NCBI GenBank assembly: GCA_903844835.1
Contig: CAIMUU010000059.1
Span: 1 to 5,383, forward strand
Direction of reading: 5' to 3'
Source of the DNA: an uncultured bacterium
GTDB taxonomy: Bacteria; Patescibacteriota; Saccharimonadia; Saccharimonadales; Saccharimonadaceae
DNA: 5,383 nucleotides
In this document: positions 1 to 5,302 of the stretch, piece by piece
Numbering within the stretch: the first letter of the stretch is position 1
Layout of the letters: every line of letters starts with the position of its first letter
Translations under genes and position numbers: made by a program
The notes under the pieces: model-generated
What the model saw: the letters and a program-made list of their open reading frames with translations, nothing else
What the model was told of the DNA's origin: nothing
Database searches by the model: none

Positions 1-29
1 AGATAATCTTCAATTTCTTTATGTGTCAT
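1..29 (-). CDS. Start of an unidentified gene, cut by the left window edge (possible MmcQ/YjbR-like protein)
   Basis: An ATG at 29 opens a frame read leftwards as MTHKEIEDY followed by the first two bases of a Leu-compatible codon, and the window then ends. The start lies 9 bases after the stop of the CapA-like gene. A -10-like box (TAGAAT, 36-41) ends 6 bases before the ATG, and there is no Shine-Dalgarno sequence. The opening peptide resembles the N-terminus of small MmcQ/YjbR-type DNA-binding-fold proteins, which often begin with Met-Thr and a short acidic helix leading to a Leu-Pro-Gly segment. Ten residues are far too few to assign a family. That a gene starts here is moderately likely from the spacing and promoter-like box. 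The family name is a guess. Confidence 0.45.
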
Positions 30-35
30 AAATAC

Positions 36-41
36 ATTCTA
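36..41 (-). promoter_or_regulatory. Putative -10 box for the left-edge gene
   Basis: TAGAAT on the minus strand matches TATAAT at five of six positions and is directly preceded by TG. A possible -35 (TTGCAA, 60-65, four of six matches to TTGACA) lies 18 bases upstream, inside the 3' end of the CapA-like gene. The box overlaps that gene's TAG stop codon. Transcription would be expected to start at or next to the ATG at 29, giving a leaderless or nearly leaderless mRNA. This is a pattern match only. Confidence 0.35.
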
Positions 42-1256
42 CAGACTACCATACGGTGTTTGCAAACCCTGGATTGTTGTTTGCCAATTTAGGCGTTGCA
101 ATATGGCCGATTGCTGGGCGTCAGTTGCTGGTTTTGCTATCTTGTCGCCATCGTTCGAACCGACAACCCCAAATTGGTAGCTGATATCTAGCTTGGTTAG
201 ATTTTGACTCTTTATCTGAGTCAAACAGTCATCATGAAACACACCACAAGACTCACCAAGAGCCAGCCATTTGCCTAAAGTCGCCTGGTCTTCAGTACCG
301 GTTTTCATAACTACCCTAATGGCCGCCGAACGAACAACCTCTGAGGTGTCTTGTTGATCAAAAATAAAATTACCCATTGAATAAATAATCAAATGACCAT
401 TATATGACTCGCTGTTCTGAATCCAGTGCGGATGGTCACCCAACACCATATCTGCCCCACCATCAATTAAGCTTCGATAAAAATCAGTTTTTAGTTCATC
501 CGAAGCGGTCTTGTACTCTGAGCCCATATGAGGCATCGCAATAACGGGCATATATGGACTGTACTTCTCCATCTCGGCAACAGACTCAGTCGGTGGAATT
601 CGAAAAACACCATGATAACCACACATAGCAACTGGCAACTTACCTTTTGTTATTGAACTATCGTCATTTTGCACCGTAACTGGCAAGCTTATTACTTCAC
701 AAACATCTTCAATCACAGTCGGGTCAGGGTTACCAAAATACTGAATGTTATTATCCTCCAGATTTTGTTTAGTTTCAGCATAGCCATCAGCACCCTGGTT
801 ATCAGTGTGATTATTAGCTAGTGTCACAATTGAAAACCACTTGGCCGCCTCCGGCAAGTAGTCTGGTGAACAGTTAAAAGATAGCGTCGCCTCTTCATCG
901 GCTGAAGTTAGTGATAGGCCCGCTACAAGTGGGCACTCCAACCCCGAGACCCAAGCATCATAACTTTCACGATTGAATTCACTTAATCTAGAAAAAGGAT
1001 AGGCATACTGGAGTGGGCTGGCCATTGACCAATCATTAATATAGCGGCCCCAGTAGATATTTCCCGTAAATAATACGTTGGAAGATATTGTTGAGGGCTG
1101 TGGGACCTTTACGACCGCCTGGGGCTGCTCGCTGAGAGTTGGAGCGCTGGTATTTACTGCCCACAAAACAGCCACCGTAGCGCCCACAACCATAACCATG
1201 GCGGATAAAATTAGCCAAATCTTGGGGTTTATTCGCACCAACTTTATTGACTGCAT
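39..1256 (-). CDS. Membrane-anchored CapA/PGA_cap-family protein (poly-gamma-glutamate capsule synthesis-like, metallophosphoesterase fold)
   Basis: The product has 405 residues. A short basic N-terminus is followed by one hydrophobic segment (about residues 13-34), then a Pro/Ser/Thr-rich linker (about 38-58), which suggests a signal anchor with the domain outside the membrane. The domain carries the PGA_cap series of motifs in order: TGNIYWGR (64-71), GLECP (105-109), LANNHTDNQG (146-155), PHMGSEY (242-248), GDHPH (273-277) and YSMGNFIFD (292-300). Family members include CapA/PgsA, which takes part in poly-gamma-glutamate polymer synthesis or export, but many relatives have no known substrate. 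Two motifs are off-consensus: the usual GD of the first motif is GN (Asn66), and the usual NLE is GLE (Gly105). Six cysteines (108, 129, 186, 212, 337, 343) could form disulfides outside the cell. No capsule genes (capB, capC) adjoin it, so a polyglutamate role is not supported by context. The start at 1256 gives the anchor a normal length. There is no Shine-Dalgarno sequence, but an extended -10 lies close upstream. The family is well supported; the function is not known. Confidence 0.88.
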   Translation of the reverse strand: MQSIKLVRINPKIWLILSAMVMVVGATVAVLWAVNTSAPTLSEQPQAVVKVPQPSTISSNVLFTGNIYWGRYINDWSMASPLQYAYPFSRLSEFNRESYDAWVSGLECPLVAGLSLTSADEEATLSFNCSPDYLPEAAKWFSIVTLANNHTDNQGADGYAETKQNLEDNNIQYFGNPDPTVIEDVCEVISLPVTVQNDDSSITKGKLPVAMCGYHGVFRIPPTESVAEMEKYSPYMPVIAMPHMGSEYKTASDELKTDFYRSLIDGGADMVLGDHPHWIQNSESYNGHLIIYSMGNFIFDQQDTSEVVRSAAIRVVMKTGTEDQATLGKWLALGESCGVFHDDCLTQIKSQNLTKLDISYQFGVVGSNDGDKIAKPATDAQQSAILQRLNWQTTIQGLQTPYGSL

Positions 1257-1266
1257 AATTATTTTA

Positions 1267-1275
1267 ATTGTAGCA
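1267..1275 (-). promoter_or_regulatory. Putative extended -10 promoter for the CapA-like gene
   Basis: TGCTACAAT on the minus strand is an extended -10 (TGn then TACAAT, five of six matches to TATAAT). It begins immediately after the orn stop codon, and its last base is 10 bases from the ATG at 1256. There is no convincing -35, which extended -10 promoters can do without. The predicted start point lies about 3 to 5 bases before the ATG, and no Shine-Dalgarno sequence is present, so the mRNA may be essentially leaderless. Confidence 0.45.
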
Positions 1276-1839
1276 CTACTTTAATTTTGCCAGTTTAAGA
1301 TAATATTGAAGCTCCATAATACTACCCCGAATATCATCAAGCGCCCGATGGGCGTCGGGTTTAGCAAACTTTTTCTTATACTTTCCTTCAAAAACAACTT
1401 TCCAAGCACTAACGTCTAACATCCGATAATGGAGCCGAGCGTCAAGTTTTGGCCATTTTTCAACAATAAAACGCCTATCAATATGGACCGAGTTACCAGC
1501 CAGTAAAACCGGTACGCCATCCTTAAAATTTTTTTCAATAAATCTCAGTAGTTCGCTCTCAACTTCACGCAACTTTCTACCATCTTCATTTTGTTTTAAT
1601 AAACCATCGCGCGAGTCAGGATTAAAATCCCAAAATACAGCATTTTTTGCAATTCTTTTTTTAAGTAATGACAATTTGTTCTTTACAATGCCATGGTAAG
1701 TCGCAATTTCATTAAAATCCCAATCAGTTACGATAGCCCCAACTTCTAGGATTAGGTCGTCAGCCGGTGACAGGCCAGTCATTTCTAAATCCAACCATAA
1801 TATTCTTTCCTGCTTCAAATTGCGCGTCTTTTTATCCAT
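1276..1839 (-). CDS. orn: Oligoribonuclease (3'-5' exoribonuclease, DEDDh family)
   Basis: The product has 187 residues, close to the usual length of about 180. Orn degrades RNA fragments of two to five nucleotides to mononucleotides in the cytoplasm, and in bacteria with cyclic-di-GMP it also cleaves pGpG. The DEDDh exonuclease residues are visible: Asp17 and Glu19 in WLDLEMTGL, Asp121 in NSVHIDRRF, and His164 with Asp169 in HRALDDIRGSI, followed by the typical ELQYY end of the fold. YRMLDVS (138-144) matches the conserved YRxxDVS stretch of Orn. The ATG lies 4 bases after the mscL stop, preceded by a weak purine-rich run (AGAAAGA, 1848-1854) inside the mscL end, so translation is probably coupled to mscL. 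It lies third in the argS-mscL-orn group. Other DEDDh exonucleases such as RNase T are less likely, given the DVS and ELQYY matches. Confidence 0.95.
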   Translation of the reverse strand: MDKKTRNLKQERILWLDLEMTGLSPADDLILEVGAIVTDWDFNEIATYHGIVKNKLSLLKKRIAKNAVFWDFNPDSRDGLLKQNEDGRKLREVESELLRFIEKNFKDGVPVLLAGNSVHIDRRFIVEKWPKLDARLHYRMLDVSAWKVVFEGKYKKKFAKPDAHRALDDIRGSIMELQYYLKLAKLK

Positions 1840-1843
1840 AAAT

Positions 1844-2260
1844 TTAATCTTTCTTTTTATCGAACTTATCAGCCCGCAGCAAGTGAACCGCCAAATATAT
1901 GACTAGGGCTATGATAATAAAATTTATTAAATCATTAAAAAATACGCCGTAATTTAGCATAACTGGCTGACCATCCGCCGTGCTGCCAATTGCCCAGGCA
2001 AGTCCCTTAAGACCGTTGGCCGAGCCAAGCAGTAAGCCGAGAGGTGGCATAACAACATTATCAATCAGCGACTTCACCATCACGCTAATCGCACCGCCAA
2101 GCACCAAGCCAACTGCTAGTCCCACCACCCCCTGAGAGCGGACAAAGTCATAAAAAGCTTTTAGTTGAGATTTTCCTGCCCTAATAGCCCGACTGCCAAC
2201 TGGCGCAGCTAGCTTCACAACTTTTACAACTCTACTTTTATTACTAATTTTTTCACTCAT
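1844..2260 (-). CDS. mscL: Large-conductance mechanosensitive channel
   Basis: The product has 138 residues. MscL is a homo-oligomeric inner-membrane channel that opens under membrane tension to release solutes during osmotic downshock. TM1 spans about residues 43-66 and contains GLAVGLVLGGA (47-57), which aligns with the pore-lining DLAVGVIIGAA of E. coli. It is followed by the conserved NVVMPPLGLLLG (68-79). A periplasmic loop (about 80-103) leads to NYGVFFND and TM2 (about 104-128). Two features are unusual: a basic N-terminal extension of about 27 residues relative to E. coli, and a tail of only about 10 residues after TM2, so the C-terminal cytoplasmic helix bundle is missing. An AGGA Shine-Dalgarno sequence (2269-2272) lies 8 bases before the ATG, inside the end of argS, and supports this start. 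A GTG at codon 15 is an alternative but has less support. The argS stop is 3 bases upstream. Confidence 0.96.
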   Translation of the reverse strand: MSEKISNKSRVVKVVKLAAPVGSRAIRAGKSQLKAFYDFVRSQGVVGLAVGLVLGGAISVMVKSLIDNVVMPPLGLLLGSANGLKGLAWAIGSTADGQPVMLNYGVFFNDLINFIIIALVIYLAVHLLRADKFDKKKD

Positions 2261-2263
2261 AAA

Positions 2264-3958
2264 TTACATCCTATCTGGCGTCGGGATGCCGAGGATTGTT
2301 AGGCCGTTTCTAAGAACCGCTGTATATGCCGTAATCAAATGTAGGCGTATCTGCTGACGCTCGTCGCCAATCACTCGACTATTTTCATAAAAACGATTGA
2401 ACTCTTGAGCCAATTCGTATAAATAACCACATAGATGATGTGGCATCAGCTCAATCGTCGATTGCTCGATAATCTCTGGATACTGAGTAATTTTGACCAA
2501 TAAGCTTCTTTCAAATTCCGAATAATCGCCAGTCGGCGCCGTAAATTCAGTCTGGCTTGAGTTGGTTTTTTGTGTCACCGATATCGCTCTAGCAAGAGCA
2601 TATTGCAAATATGGTCCGCTATTGCCCTGTAGACTAACCGACTCGCTTGGTTCATAAATAGTATCGGCGCCAATTCGATTCTTCAAAAATGCATACTTTA
2701 TCGCCCCAAGCACTGGGGCCTCATCACGGTTGCCTTGAATCTTTTCATTAGCATCAGCTGTCATGTCTAGCACATCAACAGCTCGGATAAAATTACCTAT
2801 ACGACTGCTCATTTTAATACCACCAGCCAACTTAACGTTGCCATGAGTAAAATGTTTAGTGCGGGCCGATAACTCGGGCTTAAATTGTTCGATACTCTTT
2901 AAGACCACCTTCATATATTCAATAATGTCGTTACCTGTAATAATCACAGACTCGTCAAAATGATAATCATCCCATTTTTTTATACTAAGACCAACGTCTT
3001 TGGCTTCATAAGTCGGCAAACCCTCTCTGTTAATAAATACTCTGGTATGAAGTCCGTACGGTTCACCTTCAAATACAACGGCGCCATCACTATCCTTATA
3101 AACACCATTATTTTTTTGTTCGATAACTGTCGATAGGCCAATCTCGGCCACTTCACTTTCAGGGTAATACTTTTCAAACTTCGTACCAATCCTCTTGTAG
3201 AAAGTGTCAAAATAGTCATAGCTCCACTGTCGGCAAGTCCAATATATTTTTGCCAAGTCCGAATCGTGATCGTTGTTAATATGAAATTGATACACTTTTT
3301 TGTTCAAAGCAATAATTTCTGATTTAGCAATTTCGTCATCTTCATAAGCCCTGGTGCCCTCAACGTAACACCTAGCCATCCACTCTGAACGATTGCCATT
3401 ACTAATCTCGGATAATTTTTCTGGTATTTCACCGCCCAATTGTTTGACAATCGCCCACATCGTTTTGCCAACATGTAGTCCAACGTCACCGCCAAAATTC
3501 ACCCTATGGACAATGCCGCCAGCCTGTTCAATCAAATTTGAAATTGCGTCCCCTATTACACTGGTGTATAGATGACCAACATGCAACACCTTAAATGGGT
3601 TAGGGTCTGAATATTCCGTAACAACTATTTTGTCTTGATATAAGTGCGATTTGCCATACTCGGCTGGACTGCTAATAACTTTCGCAAGCTCTTCGGTCAA
3701 ACTACCGTCTTTCAGTCGGAAATTTATAAATCCAGGGCCAGCAATTGAAACCTCAGAAAAAACGTCAGCATCGCGTAGCCTACTAACTATCTGCTCGGCA
3801 ACTTCGTGAGGGTTCTTGCCCAATGATTTTGCAATCTGCATCGCAACACTGGTCGATAAGTCACCAAAATTTGGACTTGGTCTGGATAATTGGATATTTT
3901 GAGACACACCAAATAAATCTTGAACTGCTTTTTCGATTAATTTAGCTACTTTGTCCAT
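2264..3958 (-). CDS. argS: Arginyl-tRNA synthetase (arginine--tRNA ligase)
   Basis: The product has 564 residues, close to the 577 of E. coli ArgS and probably full length. It charges tRNA-Arg with arginine using ATP in the cytoplasm. The N-terminal additional domain (about 1-85) shows FGDLSTSVAM and GPGFINF. The class I Rossmann core has the HIGH-type motif HVGH at 126-129, within PFKVLHVGHL, the GDVGLHVGK stretch (157-165), the LPTYEAKD segment (314-321), and the KMSKS-equivalent KMSSR at 382-386. The C-terminal DALR anticodon-binding domain (about 448-564) carries YLQYALARA and ends in the typical LGIPTPDRM. The motif details (DPNPFKVLHVGHLYT, NFGGDVGLHVG) differ from the common KPLHVGHLRST and GDWGTQFG forms and point to a divergent subtype, which I believe occurs in reduced lineages. 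The gene starts 32 bases after the gdhA stop, with an extended -10 upstream and no Shine-Dalgarno sequence, and leads the mscL-orn group. Confidence 0.98.
   Translation of the reverse strand: MDKVAKLIEKAVQDLFGVSQNIQLSRPSPNFGDLSTSVAMQIAKSLGKNPHEVAEQIVSRLRDADVFSEVSIAGPGFINFRLKDGSLTEELAKVISSPAEYGKSHLYQDKIVVTEYSDPNPFKVLHVGHLYTSVIGDAISNLIEQAGGIVHRVNFGGDVGLHVGKTMWAIVKQLGGEIPEKLSEISNGNRSEWMARCYVEGTRAYEDDEIAKSEIIALNKKVYQFHINNDHDSDLAKIYWTCRQWSYDYFDTFYKRIGTKFEKYYPESEVAEIGLSTVIEQKNNGVYKDSDGAVVFEGEPYGLHTRVFINREGLPTYEAKDVGLSIKKWDDYHFDESVIITGNDIIEYMKVVLKSIEQFKPELSARTKHFTHGNVKLAGGIKMSSRIGNFIRAVDVLDMTADANEKIQGNRDEAPVLGAIKYAFLKNRIGADTIYEPSESVSLQGNSGPYLQYALARAISVTQKTNSSQTEFTAPTGDYSEFERSLLVKITQYPEIIEQSTIELMPHHLCGYLYELAQEFNRFYENSRVIGDERQQIRLHLITAYTAVLRNGLTILGIPTPDRM
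2269..2272 (-). promoter_or_regulatory. Shine-Dalgarno site of mscL inside argS
   Basis: AGGA on the minus strand lies 8 bases before the mscL ATG and is formed by the last Arg and Met codons of argS. It fixes the mscL start. Ribosomes ending argS would finish beside this site, so coupled translation is likely. Confidence 0.6.
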
Positions 3959-3967
3959 TACTCTATT

Positions 3968-3976
3968 AGTATAGCA
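3968..3976 (-). promoter_or_regulatory. Putative extended -10 promoter for argS-mscL-orn
   Basis: TGCTATACT on the minus strand is an extended -10 (TGn then TATACT, five of six matches to TATAAT) in the 32-base gap between gdhA and argS. It ends 9 bases before the argS ATG. No good -35 is seen at 16 to 18 bases. The predicted start point is within about 3 bases of the ATG, and there is no Shine-Dalgarno sequence, so a leaderless or very short-leader mRNA is expected. gdhA has no terminator before this point, so readthrough is also possible. Confidence 0.5.
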
Positions 3977-3990
3977 AGATACGAACTTAA

Positions 3991-5214
3991 TTACATTTTT
4001 GCTTTGATTCTGTCTAAAGCCAAAATAAATGCGCCCATTCGCAAATCAGTTTTTAGCTTCTTAGATTTATTAAGAATTTCACTAGCCGAAAGCTCCATCA
4101 TTGGACGTAATTTATCAAAAACTTCCTTCTCGGTCCAATGTTCACCCTTTAAATTCTGGACCCATTCAAAATACGAAACCGCAACACCACCAGAATTTGC
4201 CAAAATGTCAGGAACGACAGGTATGCCTTTTTTGAATAACACCTCATCGGCACTAGATGTTATCGGGCCGTTAGCAAGCTCTAAAATCACCTTTGCCTTA
4301 ATATTATCAACATTATCTGGCGTTATAGTATTTTCGAGTGCGGCAGGGATTAATAAATCACAATCTAACTCCAGCAATTCTTCATTGGTGATGTCTTTGC
4401 TACCAGAGAAGCCCGATACTGAACCGGTCTTTTCTTTAAATGCTAGCAATTTTAAAATATCTAGCCCTTTTGGATCAAAGACTCCGCCCTTAGAATCGGA
4501 AACTGCAATTATTGTATGGCCCGCCTTGCCCCAAATAAGTGCAGCGTTGGCGCCGGCATTGCCAAAGCCCTGAACTACAATTTTGCACTTTTCTCCAAGT
4601 TTTAAATCTTTTTTCAAGGCCTCAAAGGCATAAAAACCACCCTGAGCTGTTGCCGTATCTCGGCCAAGTGAACCACCTTTGCCAACTGGCTTGCCAGTAA
4701 TAACCGCCCCAGTTTTATCAGACGTAATTTTCCCATACTCATCAGCCATCCAAGCCATAATTTCTGCCGTAGTGTTAACATCAGGAGCTGGCACGTCCTT
4801 GTATGGCCCCAAAATGTCGGAAAATTTTCGCACCCAACCGCGCGACAAGCTCTCTAGCTCAGTACTTGATAGCAACTTGGGATCAACCGTAATGCCACCT
4901 TTTCCGCCACCCATTGGAATACCGATAACAGCACATTTTAGTGTCATCCAGAACGATAAAGCCTTTACTTCATTTATTTCGGTATTTGGATGGTATCGAA
5001 TTCCGCCCTTATATGGACCTAGCGTATTATTGTATTCAACTCTATAACCCTCAAATATTCTCAAAGAGCCATCATCCATCCTAACTGGAATTGAAACGAT
5101 AATTTCTCTATCCGGTTGTCTTAATTTAGAAACGAACTCTTTATCAAGGTTATTAATTTTTGCTACTTTATCAAGTTGTGCCATTGCGTTTATAAATGGA
5201 TTTTGCATACTCAT
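3991..5214 (-). CDS. gdhA: Glutamate dehydrogenase (Glu/Leu/Phe/Val dehydrogenase family)
   Basis: The product has 407 residues from the ATG at 5214. It interconverts glutamate with 2-oxoglutarate and ammonia using NAD(P)H, in the cytoplasm. Substrate-domain motifs include GPYKGGIRYHP (66-76, Lys69), Lys93 in TLKCAVIG, GGGKGG with the catalytic Lys105, and PAPDVNT with Asp145. The cofactor domain has the Rossmann turn GFGNAG (216-221), then VSDSKGG (238-244), LIPAALENT (288-296), ELANGPIT (312-319) and the SGGVAVSYFEW end (341-351, Ser347). The length and motifs fit the hexameric GDH type of about 410-420 residues seen in many archaea and Thermotoga. Cofactor preference cannot be settled by eye. 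The frame extends upstream to a TTG at 5247, but those 11 extra residues overlap the -10 box and the Shine-Dalgarno sequence, so the ATG at 5214 is preferred. An in-frame ATG at 5208 (MQNPF) is a close alternative. Leu or Phe dehydrogenase is less likely because the substrate-pocket lysines and Ser347 match GDH. Confidence 0.95.
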   Translation of the reverse strand: MSMQNPFINAMAQLDKVAKINNLDKEFVSKLRQPDREIIVSIPVRMDDGSLRIFEGYRVEYNNTLGPYKGGIRYHPNTEINEVKALSFWMTLKCAVIGIPMGGGKGGITVDPKLLSSTELESLSRGWVRKFSDILGPYKDVPAPDVNTTAEIMAWMADEYGKITSDKTGAVITGKPVGKGGSLGRDTATAQGGFYAFEALKKDLKLGEKCKIVVQGFGNAGANAALIWGKAGHTIIAVSDSKGGVFDPKGLDILKLLAFKEKTGSVSGFSGSKDITNEELLELDCDLLIPAALENTITPDNVDNIKAKVILELANGPITSSADEVLFKKGIPVVPDILANSGGVAVSYFEWVQNLKGEHWTEKEVFDKLRPMMELSASEILNKSKKLKTDLRMGAFILALDRIKAKM

Positions 5215-5224
5215 GATTATACAT

Positions 5225-5233
5225 CCCCCTTTG
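5225..5233 (-). promoter_or_regulatory. Shine-Dalgarno site of gdhA
   Basis: A run of A and G ending in five G (AAAGGGGG, minus strand) pairs with the 16S rRNA tail with one G-U pair and lies 10 bases before the ATG at 5214. It argues against the longer TTG start at 5247, which would put this site inside the coding region. Confidence 0.65.
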
Positions 5234-5246
5234 ATTCTTAATTTCA

Positions 5247-5252
5247 ATTATA
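5247..5252 (-). promoter_or_regulatory. Putative -10 box for gdhA
   Basis: This is a perfect TATAAT on the minus strand, just after the terminator's T-tract. Transcription would start near 5240 and give a leader of about 25 bases carrying the Shine-Dalgarno site. No good -35 is seen at 16 to 18 bases, although the upstream DNA is T-rich. A second perfect TATAAT at 5216-5221 ends 7 bases before the in-frame ATG at 5208. It could start a leaderless gdhA transcript or be chance. Confidence 0.5.
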
Positions 5253-5259
5253 GGCTCTT

Positions 5260-5294
5260 AAAAAATAAAAGCCCGTACCAAAATAGATACAGAC
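5260..5294 (-). terminator. Rho-independent terminator of the gene upstream of gdhA
   Basis: On the minus strand, GTCTGTATC (5286-5294) pairs fully with GGTACGGGC (5271-5279) across a six-base loop, using several G-U pairs. Two more A-U pairs extend the base. The stem runs straight into TTTTATTTTTT (5260-5270). On the plus strand the G-U pairs become A-C mismatches, so the signal works only for leftward transcription. It separates whatever lies to the right from gdhA. Confidence 0.8.
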
Positions 5295-5302
5295 TTAAAT
5301 AG

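Noticed and set aside
39..1256. Poly-gamma-glutamate capsule operon together with the glutamate dehydrogenase
   Set aside because: Glutamate supply plus a CapA-like protein is tempting, but no CapB or CapC gene is present. The two genes are separated by argS, mscL and orn with separate promoters, and the CapA-like motifs are off-consensus.
1036..1284. Short frames overlapping the start of the CapA-like gene on both strands
   Set aside because: They are shadows of the signal-anchor region with no start signals or family features. The apparent hydrophobic end of the plus-strand frame comes from reading the AT-rich gap and anchor antisense.
2980..3575. Small frames inside argS on both strands
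   Set aside because: argS is intact and carries all class I motifs across this region, so these are out-of-frame or antisense readings.
4004..5047. Plus-strand open frames opposite gdhA (189 and 122 residues)
   Set aside because: They are antisense shadows of a strongly conserved gene, with Ser/Pro-rich translations and no recognisable domain.
5215..5247. N-terminal extension of GDH from a TTG at 5247
   Set aside because: The 11 extra residues are read through the -10 box and the Shine-Dalgarno run and have no match to GDH N-termini. The ATG at 5214 has a proper upstream site.
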